From Tetragonia tetragonoides (Eukaryota > Streptophyta > Magnoliopsida > Caryophyllales > Aizoaceae), in assembly GCA_038025085.1 (NCBI GenBank), contig CM076148.1, positions 38,461,691 to 38,525,690 of the forward strand: DNA of 64,000 nt, written 5' to 3'. This document shows positions 23,041 to 33,373 of this stretch, in pieces. Under the pieces are notes generated by a model. The model had not been told where the DNA came from. It ran no database searches and worked only from the letters and a program-made list of their open reading frames with translations. Position numbers and translations under genes: made by a program. Positions within the stretch are counted from its first letter, which is position 1. Each line of letters begins with the position of its first letter.

Positions 23041-23236
23041 ACACTGCTCCATCTCTTTCGATTCGCTTCCTCTCTTTTCAACTCACTTCCTTGAAATCAA
23101 ACCATCTCCAAATAGTAATAAAAAAATAAAAAAAAAATCCCCAATCATTTTCCTAAAAACCCTTTTAAAATGGATTAATGAGGGATTAGTGAAGAAAAAT
23201 CAAAGATTAATCACTAAGGATAATTTCATTGCAATA

Positions 23237-26200
23237 ATGCATATGGATGGTCCTTTTGGTTATGGGAATGGGAATGGTGCGACGACGAAGAAGAGACCAG
23301 ATTCATCATCATCATCATCATCATCATCATGTACGACGGCGATGATAACTTATGTTATGCTTCTTCTCTTCTTTGCTCTCTCTCTCCTTCACTTGGGCTC
23401 CTTTTCTTACAGACTCATGTTCTCATCCTCTTCCATTTCTGCGACGACTTCACCATACACCGCAAATAATCAAGGTACATACTATATTAATTAAAAAAAA
23501 TGAAAATAACTTTGCTTATCAGCTTTGATTTGATTCCTTTTGTGGCTATTAGAAATTTATTATGTAATCATTTTTGGGCTGATTTGCTTTCTCTTTTTAT
23601 TATACTACTGTACTTTTTTTTTTTTTTTTTTTTGAGGGTGTATTGTTTTATATATACTACTTCTCCTAGTTAAACATAAAACATTATGAGTTGATTGATG
23701 ATAAACAGAAACAAGCAAATAATCACTTAGTACCAAATTTTGTGTTGCTACTGTAGTTGATATTGCCTTTTTCTTAGCTCTAAAATATTTGGAATAATAG
23801 AGTATATAACACTCAATATAATTGGCGTTTCAGTGGAAAAAAACACTATTTTATATTTTTTGAATGGAGTATCCAATCCGAGTATAATATTTTAAGTTAA
23901 GATTTTAGCAATTCTATTTTTTTATTTGCTAAATGAAGCAATTCTAATTAAACTAACGATTGAACCCACAATGTGAATTGATATGAGGATTCGGCCATTC
24001 GCGTTATCGATATGAATAAGAATTATACACTTGAATAAAGTTGTTGAAAATGGAGAACTTTGACCGGCCTAAATAATATGACCTTGTAAATATCAAAAAG
24101 TAAAAATAAATAAAAAAAACCAAAAAATCTGACTGATGTTGCAAGTATTTTATATCTGGAAAATGTCTAGCTGGTCAGCAAGTCTTGCGTCAGACCAACT
24201 CACAGAAAAATGGGTCACTATTTAGATATGTAGGTGAATAATGACCCTTGTTTCATTGAAAAGTCATCCTTGTTTTATTGAAAAGTGACTCCCGTCTCAC
24301 CAAAAATTACAAAAAGACCGTCTTATATAAGTTTTTGGGTTGGTTGCCCCTATTTGAATCGGATAAAATAAAAGGATAAAGTCAGTACTTGCCTAATAGT
24401 CTTTTTTTTTTTTTTCACAACCAAGGGTATATACCGTCGACCACAATGACTATTTCAGCATGCTAACTTGTAGGCACCCCGCACCTCAAAGGCTGGGACA
24501 AGACAACTGACCAAAGAATTCAAAATTACTTCTGCCCAAGGCAAGATTCAAACCCTCAACCTTGGTTAAGAATAAATGAATCCTTATCACTCAATCACAC
24601 TTCCTTGGTTATTTGCCTAATAGTCTTGACTCTTTTTTCCAAGACTTAAAGTACAAGACAAGAGGTCATGCTAATTGAGAAGTTTTGTGTAATAAGCCAA
24701 GTAATCCCAATTCCACCTTGATGCATATGGAAGCAAAGTAGCACTATTAAACCAAACAAACAAACAGAAACAGTGAGCATGCCCGTATCTGAAGGGTTGC
24801 CCCTTTTAATTTCAACTCCCGAGTACGTAGCGGTATTCCTCTACTTTTTGAACTTCTTGCTTCGTTTCTCGAATTGTGTTTGTAATTCTTGGATCCCTAA
24901 TCACTTGTCACTTGTGGAATTTAAAATTAACGCTTTAATGGCATTGCTCAGGGGTACTTATAATATGATTCAATTCAAGAATACCCAATTGGTTTGCTAG
25001 GATCCATTTTATTTTTACACTGTCGGTCCTTCTGACTCGTGTTTAAGGGCACATGTTTTTCTAATGGTATTTTAGGTGGTTTTTTTTTTCAATGAATTGG
25101 ATTGAACTTGTTGAGATAACGCCCCAAATACCAAATAATATTTAGTTGTGTTTTATTTTATTTTAGTTTTGTAAAGAAATAAAATAGAACAAAAAAAAAA
25201 AGAAAAAAAGAAAAACAAAAACAGGAAAAAAAAAAGGAAAGAAGTGAAACCAACCGAATTGCATTCGGTTTGGTCGTGGGTGTGCTAGCCCATTTATGGG
25301 CTACACTTGCTATTTTGTTTGTTAGGCCCATATGTCATTTAATGGGTGATGTGTGGCTTCTTACGCAAGATAAGTGATGATAGAAATAAAAGGCTCACAA
25401 GCCTTTTGTTGGCGGAGATAAGCCGTGTGACAGAGAGCACAGCCGAAAACAAAGGAAAAGGGAGAGCCAGTGAGAGAGAGACAAACAAAGAGTGAGAGAA
25501 ATTGAGTATTTCTCTAAAGAGGTTTGTTCCAGTTCACGGTTGATTCGGCTTGTTCGTGTGAAGGTAATCAGAATACTCGGATCGGTCATTGACAGATATT
25601 TGTGGGTGTATCTTTGGGTTTGTGGGAGTACCAAATTGAACTAGGGTTTGTCAATTTGTACTAGTACCAAAGATAGATAGTCTACTTGTTGTTTGATCTT
25701 GTGATTGTTGTCTTTGTACTCTTGATTATCATAGTGGATTATATTTTAGTGCGTGGAGATCCGCACCGTGGTTTTTCCCCTAATTGAGAGGGGTTTTCCA
25801 CGTAAAATTGTTTGTGTTGTTTTTGGGTTCTTGCACTTTATTTTTCCGATTATCTGTTGTTGTGATTGTGGGTAAATACCGTAGTTTTCCCCAACAGAAC
25901 TGAAAGTAACTAAATTAATTTCAATGAACGGAGCTGAATGGTAATCTTTAAGTGAAAACGGTAAATCGTTGAACTTAAATAAATTAAACTAAACCAATTA
26001 TCGAGTAAGTGGAAAAGAACACTTAGACTTTTAGGGGATATTTTTAATATCCAAGACACTTAGAATTTCGAAGAACATAATTTTAGATTAGTTAAATTTT
26101 TATAATGAAATTAGAAGTTTCAACAATTTAAACATATGTTGTTAGTTTCGTTCTTTAAAAAAAAAAGTACATGTAATATTGTAACCAAAAAAAAAAAGGA

Positions 26201-27520
26201 ATATGTGTATCCCTTGAGATATTGGCCTCTTAATTTCCCTTGAGAACAAAGCAAATCTAATGCTCGAGGTTGATTATTCAACACTTAACAATTTTCTGCA
26301 TTGACTCAGTTTCAGCGATTCATTGGGACCCACAAACTTATTCAGGACGTATCCCATCAAAGCTCAATTGCGACCGATCTCACTATCACTATGATCTCTG
26401 CTCAATCAACGGCCCAACTGTTTTGGACCCCACAACCTCCACCTTCTTCGCTATTGGGCCAACCAAGCCCAAATATTTCATGGAGAAAATCAGGCCGTAC
26501 CCACGAAAGTGGGAGAATTTCACGATGGCCAAAATCACTGAGGTAACGTTAATTTCCGGCCCACCAGGCCCAACATCATGTGATGTAGTCCATAATGCCT
26601 CAGCCCTTGTATTCAGTGCGGGAGGCTACACAGGGAACTTCTTCCATGACTTCAATGAAGGATTCCTCCCCCTCTTCATCACCGTCCGATCGATGTCGTT
26701 TGATCGAGATATCGTCCTAGTGATCGAGAAATCGCCTGATTGGTGGATCAACAAGTACGTGGATCTCCTTCATGCATTTAGCAAACACCCAATCGTGGAC
26801 CTTGGTAATGATAATGCCACCCATTGTTTTACTTCCACCACCGTGGGCCTAGTGTCACATGGGTTCATGACTATTAACCCAAAATTGATGCCCAAGCCCA
26901 CTGAACTTGTTGACTTCCATGATTTCCTTGATCGGGCCTATAGACAAGCCCACAACCCTATCCCTCGAAATGAAACGGCCCATAGGCCCAAATTGGTATT
27001 GGTAAGCAGATCGCAAGGGGTTGGTCGAGTGCTATTGAACCAGGCCCAAGTCCAAACCTTGGCGGAGAATTTGGGCTTTGATGTTATCATATTTGAGCCC
27101 AAACCTGACACACCGGTTAGTGAAGCATATAGGGTGATCAATGAGAGTCATGCAATGATAGGGGTCCATGGGGCAGCAATGACCCATTTGTTGTTTCTAC
27201 GACCCGGTTCGGTTTTTATACAAGTAGTACCCATTGGAACAGATGGGGTTGCAGAGTTGTGCTTTGGCAAGCCTGCTAAGGAGTTGGGCTTGGACTATTT
27301 GGAGTATAAAGTGAGAGTTGAAGAAAGTAGCTTGACAAAAAAGTACAACACATATGACCCAATTCTTAAAGACCCAATGGGCCTCCAAAATAAGGGATTG
27401 TCACTCTTGAAGAAGGTATATTTGACCCAGCAAGATGTTAAATTGGATTTGTATAGGTTTAAGGTGTACTTAAAGAAAGCATATAGAAAAGCTAAGAGGT
27501 TCATGAAAAAAGTTGGTTAG
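23237..27520 (+). CDS. GT61 glycosyltransferase, tandem copy A
   Basis: Two exons, 23237-23474 and 26316-27520, phase 1 junction, about 480 aa (482 if the acceptor at 26308-26309 is used). Predicted type II Golgi enzyme: a short cytosolic head with nine serines, one membrane anchor (about residues 35-60, rich in Leu/Phe), then a stem and catalytic region. GT61/DUF563 motifs: CDRSHYHYD, GGYTGNFFHDFN (about 182-193), VSRSQGVGRVLLN (about 309-321), MIGVHGAAMTH (about 360-370) and LRPGS. Relatives include xylan arabinosyl- and xylosyltransferases (XAT, XYXT1) and MUCI21, so a cell-wall xylan-side-chain role is likely but the sugar cannot be told. The frame stays open upstream through a poly-C tract, but 23237 gives the normal anchor. 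The 2.84-kb intron holds a SINE, a MITE and a solo LTR. Paralog at 30045-31684. Confidence 0.9.
23302..23331 (+). repeat. (TCA)n microsatellite in coding sequence
   Basis: About nine to ten TCA units encode a serine run in the cytosolic head of GT61 copy A, just before the membrane anchor. Length variation would keep the frame. Confidence 0.9.
24182..24338. mobile_element. Small repeat, MITE-like, copy 1
   Basis: Matches 29755-29903 over its whole length: both have CAGACCAACTCACA / AAACCAACTCACAC at the left, a TGACCCTT core, GTGACT and CTCACCAAAAATTA, and end near GTCTTATATAAGTTTTTG / GTCTTATAGAAGTTTTTG. Two diverged copies of one dispersed family; clear inverted ends are not seen. Confidence 0.65.
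24404..24612 (-). mobile_element. tRNA-derived SINE with 15-bp target duplication
   Basis: Perfect direct repeats TTGCCTAATAGTCTT at 24389-24403 and 24613-24627 flank it. On the minus strand: A-box-like GTGTGATTGAGTGATAAGG, B-box-like GGTTTGAATCTTGCC, a 3' end with GGTCGACGGTATATACC, then an A-run. Same family as 12508-12706. It sits in the intron of GT61 copy A, antisense to the gene. Confidence 0.88.
25109..25896 (+). mobile_element. Solo LTR, copia-like
   Basis: A 788-bp unit starts TGTTGAGATAACGCC and ends TTTTCCCCAACA, so it has TG...CA ends with a short inverted TGTTG/CAACA. It is flanked by the 5-bp duplication GAACT (25104-25108 and 25897-25901). Motifs typical of Ty1/copia LTRs lie near its end: GATCCGCACCGTGG, TTTTCCACGTAAAATTG and TCTTGCACTTTATTT. 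No internal retrotransposon sequence or second LTR is adjacent, so recombination between two LTRs is inferred. Orientation plus, from the polyadenylation-like 3' half. It lies in the GT61 copy A intron. Confidence 0.88.
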
Positions 27521-27789
27521 GTTAGTGCTAATTATACCTAATTGGTAACAATCTCATATAGTATCTTTTTCATTTCATTTCTCTTTTAAATATTAAAAAA
27601 CTTAGGGATATTTCACCGTGCGTCTCTGAAGTTTGCCAAAATGCACATGAGATACAATGAACTTTCCAAATGCACCATATACCCCTCAACTTTTGAAAGA
27701 TTTGCTTAAGGTCTAGTTAACCAACATAGATTTTTTGTTGAGGTTTTGATACACACCGACAAATATAATTAAACAGGGGAGGATCAAAA

Positions 27790-27945
27790 ATGATGAAACA
27801 GATGAAAGCAGAGAAGATATGCTATCGCATAATCATGTTTTTTGCAATCCAAATTGGTTTCATGCTCATTATCAGAACTTCTACCACTTCAACTCCCATC
27901 ACTCACCATCATCATCAATGTATTTCATCATTCTTATTATAATCT
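27790..27945 (+). pseudogene. Orphan GT61 first exon (relic of a third tandem copy)
   Basis: A 52-codon frame starts MMKQMKAEK and contains AIQIGFMLIIRTSTTS, matching exon 1 of GT61 copy B (MKQRHSSERV, then AVQISFMLIIRMNSASS). It has basic residues, then one membrane anchor, then a Ser/Thr stem, as in a type II Golgi protein. A GT at 27920 gives the same phase 1 junction as the two complete genes, though the site reads CAAT-GTATTT rather than AAG-GTA. No GT61 catalytic exon follows before copy B, and splicing to the copy B acceptor would make a TAA codon at the junction. It is best read as the remains of a third gene that lost exon 2. Confidence 0.65.
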
Positions 27946-29418
27946 GAGTATATGATTTTAGTATTTTAATTTCTTAGCTATTGTTGTAGTTTTCATACTA
28001 TGTACTTATTTATCAAACATAACTTTATAAGTTATAACACTATCTGCCCAGAAATTATTTTCACTGTTTTTAATGGTCTTTGATCCTTACATGCAGTACT
28101 ATATTCATTTCAAGTTATTTTCCACAAAATAACCTTAATTTTTTGAATATTAGGGATGTATCACAATGATGTTATTAATTTAGGATGGATGGAGTATATA
28201 ATTATACTGTAGTGCTTTACATTAAAAAATTATTCAATTACCAGCTTGTGAAAGCATAGAGCCATAGAGGAGCATATATCATAAATGAGAAGAGCAGGAC
28301 AAATATTCTGTACATGGACATAAATCACACAAACTTAGAAATGAAAATAGAGGATTAAAAAATTTCATAAATTCTTCACCCCCAGTATGTTGCTTGTTAA
28401 TTACAGCATACATACATAAAAAATGGTCACATGTGGATTTACTATTTAGAAAACAAAACAAAATATGAGTCACATCACATGAGACCATATATTATGGCAG
28501 AAATCATGTTCATCAAGTGTATAAGTTAACTAGCCCAATTTGTTTTTGTTATTGTTTTTTTCTTCCTTAGATCGCAACCCAATTTGGTTTTTTGTTACTA
28601 TAATTTATTTAAGAGTATCCTGTTAGACCATCCCCTCTTTATTTCAGTATCTTGCTAGCCCACACTGTTACTGATTTTGTCTAATATAAACGCCAATTTA
28701 AAATTACTTTTAAGAGATCCTCTTGTTTCATCTCCCCGTATTTATTCAGTTAACACCATCGCTGATCTCTCTTCACTCCCTCCCCCTTCACTAATATTAC
28801 TCTCTCTCCGGCGACTCGGTAACCGTGGATGTGATCCAGGAAGACTTCACAGGCACATAATTCTCAGGCAAGTGTAAGTTATATCTCTCTTTTGCTCTAT
28901 AAAATTTGATCAAATAGCAATCAGAATTCTTTTGTAGTGTTGGTTGTGTCTTGTGTGATTGTTTCTTTCTTTGATTTTTACCGCAAAATGTATGTAGGTC
29001 CGTCTTATACAAGTTTTCGTGAATTGCGTTTTCCTCCTATTGCTAATGATATAGTAGTAGTATATGTTACTTACATTATTAGTATTGGGGGTACATTTTC
29101 GGGCCTAAAGATTGTTTGGAATTTTAAACATCCCTTGCTCACTTGGATTACATGACGATACTGCAAATGTTTTAAAAACAAGAAGGAAGAAGAATAAGGA
29201 AATGAACAGCCAAGAATAGTTGCAATGCCAGAACATAATTACTATAATAATACATTAATGAAGCACCAATATACTCCATTGAAGGTTTTGCTATTAATTA
29301 TTATCAAGGTGAGAAAGAATGATTAGGAGGTCCTCTCTCCAGTAACTCTCTTCGCATCAGATTCTAAATTCCTATGTCATTGATTTGGATTGATATCATA
29401 CTATACAATACCAAGGAC

Positions 29419-29552
29419 ATTCTCGGTCTAGTGGTTAATAATGAAAAACTGGGTACGCTAAGTTTTAAGTTCGAATCTCTCCTTCCATGTATGTATATTA
29501 TAGTGGATATATGTATATTATAGTGGATTTTGTGCCTCATCCGAACAAAAAA
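29419..29552 (+). mobile_element. tRNA-derived SINE-like element
   Basis: A tRNA-like head with A-box-like GGTCTAGTGGTTAATAATG and B-box-like AGTTCGAATCTCTCC, ending in an A-run at 29548-29558. A 22-bp stretch (ATGTATATTATAGTGGATAT) is duplicated in tandem near the 3' end. I could not find a confident target duplication. Confidence 0.6.
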
Positions 29553-29754
29553 AAAAATATTTTATTATACCATTTATGTAGTTTGAATCCTTCTTAATTA
29601 CCAATTAGAGATTTTTAGTATCTTCTTTTAAGTTCAACGGAATGAAGCGTACATCCTGTTTTCACGACAAATTGTTTACAGAACTTGATTGAGTTGTGAT
29701 AGACTTACCTAGTTAATCCAATCCCCTCTTTTCAAAGTAATTATCTTAGGTGTA

Positions 29755-29903
29755 TATCTTGTGTGAAACCAACTCACACAAAACTGGGGTCACATTTTAA
29801 AATATAGGAGTCACTTATCATGAACATTGACCCTTATTTTACTAGAAAGTGACTATTGGCTCACCAAAAATTAGGATAATACTGTCTTATAGAAGTTTTT
29901 GTG
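29755..29903. mobile_element. Small repeat, MITE-like, copy 2
   Basis: Second copy of the family at 24182-24338, in the same orientation; see that entry for the shared blocks. Confidence 0.65.
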
Positions 29904-30044
29904 TTTACGTAATTCAATATCCATGGAATGTTACTCTAGTAGTCAGTCATTCACTGTAAGAAAGGTTTTGAGCAGAAATACAGAGCATTTTAGTTCTTTC
30001 ATGTAACAATTATGCTTTTCAGAAACCTCGATTGACATAAATAA

Positions 30045-31684
30045 ATGAAGCAAAGGCATAGCTCAGAGAGAGTATGCCTGATCTTCACGTTACTGGTAGC
30101 GGTTCAGATCTCTTTCATGTTGATCATAAGAATGAATTCAGCTTCATCAACATCCCAAGGTAATTATTTAATTAATTACTTAATTACCATTTCCTAAAAA
30201 ATTTAATGTGTTGAGGAATAATCTAGTACCATGAATGTGCGTATTTAGTAAACTAACGGCTGATATAGACGTTTAACAAATCCACACTAATCTTGACTCA
30301 CTAAAAGAAAACAACAAAGAAGAAATTCAACCTAGATGAAGTACACTTTGTTCTTTTCCATAAAATTCAATAATTGTTCCATAATTTGGCCTTGATTTGC
30401 TCCTCAATCTTCTAACAATTTTGGTGTGTTTCTGCTCTAGAACAGGAGCTACTAGGATGCAAAGATGCAATCCCATTGTCACGGGCACTAATTCAATCAA
30501 TACATGGCGGACCGGTCATTTGCGACCGATCACATGACAATTACGACTGGTGTTACCTCAATCGACCAACTATACTAGATCCAAATACAACCACATTTAA
30601 CACACTTGGATCGCGCTCACAAACTTCAGCCAAACCACCCGTCTTAGAGAAAACTCGACCATACCCTCGTAAATGGGAGAAATCCACAATGTCGCTAATT
30701 AGCGAAGTCACCCTCTCCACCTCCTCCATCGACAAGCCTTGTCACGTCCACCATGAGGGCCCGGCCCTAGTGTTTAGTGTAAGTGGTTACACCGGCAATT
30801 TTTTCCATGATTTCAATGATGGGATTATACCTCTATACATAACTATCAACACCCTTTTCCCTAACCAAGATGTCACACTTGTGATCACTAATTTTACCAA
30901 TTGGTGGTATAGCAAGTATGAGGTTCTACTAAGGCAATTCACTAGACATCCCATTGTTAACCTTGACAACCAAACCATGACCCATTGCTTCCCTTCTGCC
31001 GCGGTAGGGCTTATATCACACGGTCCAATGACCATTGAGCCCTCCTTACTCCCCGACCAACAATCCTACTTAAACTTTCGAACCTTCCTAGAGATGGCAT
31101 ATAGCAAATGCCAATCCTCTCCACCACTACCTTCTAAGGCGGCGGGCAAGCCAAGGATTGTGCTTGTTAGTAGGACAGGGCATGTAGGCCGCGTCATCTT
31201 GAACCAAGATGACATCATACAAGCCATGGAGGAGGTAGGGTTTGAAGTTATAGTCTTCAAGCCGAACAAATTCACCTACTTGTGTGAAGCTTATCGGTTA
31301 ATCAACGCTAGTCATGGCATGATAGGAGTTCATGGTGCAGCCCTAACACATTCCCTCTTCCTACGCCCTGGCTCAGTACTCATCCAAGTCGTGCCATTAG
31401 CCAACGACTGGCTCGCAAATTCGTACTTCAAGAACTCGGCTAAGGGGTTGAGGTTTCAGTATGTGGAATACAAGATTAAGGCATCAGAAAGCAGCTTAGC
31501 AGAGAAGTGTGGCCTAGATCATGAGATTGTGAGCAACCCAGAAGGCATTGTTAGAGGAAATTGGTCAGCATTGGATAATATATACCTCAAGGGACAAGAT
31601 GTTAGGCTGGATATACATAGGTTCAAGTACTACTTAATAAGTGCTTATTCAAAGGCTAAGAGATTTATGGACAAGAATGGTTAG
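30045..31684 (+). CDS. GT61 glycosyltransferase, tandem copy B
   Basis: Two exons, 30045-30159 and 30441-31684, phase 1 junction (G then AA), 452 aa. The head is short and basic (MKQRHSSERV), followed by a membrane anchor at about residues 10-29, so a type II Golgi protein is predicted. Catalytic-region motifs: CDRSHDNYDWC, SGYTGNFFHDFN (about 153-164), VSRTGHVGRVILN, MIGVHGAALTHSLFLRPGS and a C-terminal DVRLDIHRFKYYL. The same order and intron position as copy A show tandem duplication, but the intron here is only 281 bp. Likely role: adding pentose side chains to xylan in the Golgi, as for XAT, XYXT1 and MUCI21 relatives; substrate unknown. Residues differ a good deal from copy A, so the duplication is not recent. 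Confidence 0.9.
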
Positions 31685-32030
31685 TTTAATTAATTTGGGC
31701 TATTCTTTCTATTCAAAACTGATCACAGTTATGTACTATACATACAAAAATTCATCTGTAAATTTTAGAAGTTATCGCGATACATGTATGAATCTTTTAG
31801 TTCAATTTTTTCACAGATAATAATGCAATGACATTTTAGTTTCTTGTAAGATGCAACCGAGACAGGGGATACTTTATATAGAAAGGGCATTTTTAATCCT
31901 GACTGGTAGTCATAGGTTTTATAAACATTCTTTCAATGACTTACCTAAATGTTCAAGTGTTGAAGAACTTAAATGTTAAATCTCATGACTCAACATGTAT
32001 GAATGTGATTCTTCAAGATCTCATGGGATG
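31685..32030. other. 3' flank of GT61 copy B
   Basis: Probably the 3'UTR and terminator of copy B. Nothing else is recognised before the tandem repeat begins near 32030. Confidence 0.4.
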
Positions 32031-32517
32031 GCCGAGGGAAGTAAAAATTCGAAGCTTATAAATCACTTTTTTTGGGGTTTCGGGAGGCTTCGAAACGAAT
32101 GTGATTTTTCGCACCATATCGCAAGGGGTATCCCTATGAGAGGTTTTTGGATTCAGTTATCGAGTCTCTCATAGGTTTGAACTGGCGTTTTACGAGACAT
32201 CAATTAAGGGTTGCCCAACGTCGAAATCATAGGTGAAATCGAAATTCGAGGACTCAAATGACCTTCACGGGGTTTCGGGGGTCCTCTAGGTTCACGATAG
32301 ACTCCCCTGAGAAATTTGGGCAAAAATGACAATCGGCCCAGGGAGGCAAAAAATCGAAGGCTATAATTTATGTTTTTTGAGCTTTTGAGAGGCGTCGGGA
32401 CAAAGGTGGATATTTCCGCCCCACATCATACGAAACGTCCCTAGGGGACATGAGAGGCCCCGGGTTAGTTATTGGGTCCTTAGTAGGCTTGGACGAACGT
32501 TTAATGGGACACGAATC
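32030..32517. repeat. Satellite-like tandem repeat, left part
   Basis: Unit 1 starts at about 32030 (GGCCGAGGGAAGTAAAAATT) and unit 2 at about 32336 (GGCCCAGGGAGGCAAAAAAT), a period near 305 bp. Shared blocks include CTCAAATGACCTTC, TCACGATAGACTCC and GGCAAAAATGACAATCGG. Unit 2 is interrupted at 32517 by the LINE and resumes at 39347. Units are diverged (roughly 70-80 per cent by eye). No coding capacity. Confidence 0.75.
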
Positions 32518-33373
32518 GTCTGAGAGATGACAGAGAAAGAAAAGAGAGAGAAAAAAAAAAAAGAAACGTAAGTCACCAAAGTCCATAACCCTCCATGATA
32601 ACCTTAGCTTGCAAACCAGAATTCCATGGAAATTCACCCTAAATCCCAAATTTATTAATGATTTCAGCCTAGAATCCCCACCTTTATCTTTTCCCCAAAT
32701 CAATTTTGGGTTTGTTTGGCTCATTGTGGCTATTAGATGTCCTTTGTGCACTGTTAAACCTAGAACTAAATCCTTTGCTTTGATCATGGTGGATGATCAT
32801 ATCATTGGATTTCTGTCCTTTTTCCAGATTATCTTCACCAAATCTACTCATTTTCTAGCCTCAAATATGAGTTTATTTCTCTGGTTCGCGGAATTTATAC
32901 AAAAAGATGATAACACTAGTTTCAAGTTGTGCTGTGCATTTAATGCATTTCGTCTCTGCAGTAGCTCCTCCCGATTTTCAGGATGGATGATTGGGTGTAT
33001 TTTATCTACAAAGGACGATTTTCTCATTCTGGGTCAACGATTTCGATATGATGGCGAGTTGTGTACAGTAGCTACACTCGATTCTGCTACTGTTCCTTGT
33101 ACTTTGGGTGTGGGATTTCTTTCCCTTCTCCCCTGTTTCACCACTCTAAGGTGGCGCCTCTCTGAGCTCCTAGCTGCTCAGTTTTCAAAGCCTCACACGC
33201 AAGCAATCCTTTGGGATGTCTGTTCAGCTTATTTTTGGAGCACGGGTACTCTCTTGAGCATTTATTTGCACTATATAAGCCCGATCTTGGTCAGGTATTT
33301 TCCTGCACCCTTCTCTCATTTCTCTCTTTCTAGTCCCTTTGCTGTCTTCTGGCTTTTATTACATCCTTATTGT

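Larger units (their letters stand above)
27521..30044. other. Intergenic region between the GT61 genes
   Basis: Holds an orphan GT61-like exon (27790-27919), a SINE-like element (about 29419-29552) and a dispersed small repeat (29755-29903). About 27600-27780 resembles a common non-coding repeat (TTTGCCAAAATGCACATG and ACCCCTCAACTTT words). A candidate 5'UTR exon of copy B ends at a strong donor GTAAGT at 28874, with a matching acceptor TTTTCAG at 30016-30022; this is a proposal only. Confidence 0.45.

Noticed and set aside
22976..23236. N-terminal extension of GT61 copy A
   Set aside because: The frame is open upstream but passes through poly-C and CA runs giving Pro/His strings; the start at 23237 gives a normal type II anchor protein.
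27790..30441. Orphan exon as an alternative first exon of GT61 copy B
   Set aside because: Joining the phase 1 donor at 27919 to the acceptor at 30441 creates TAA at the junction, so no normal protein would result.
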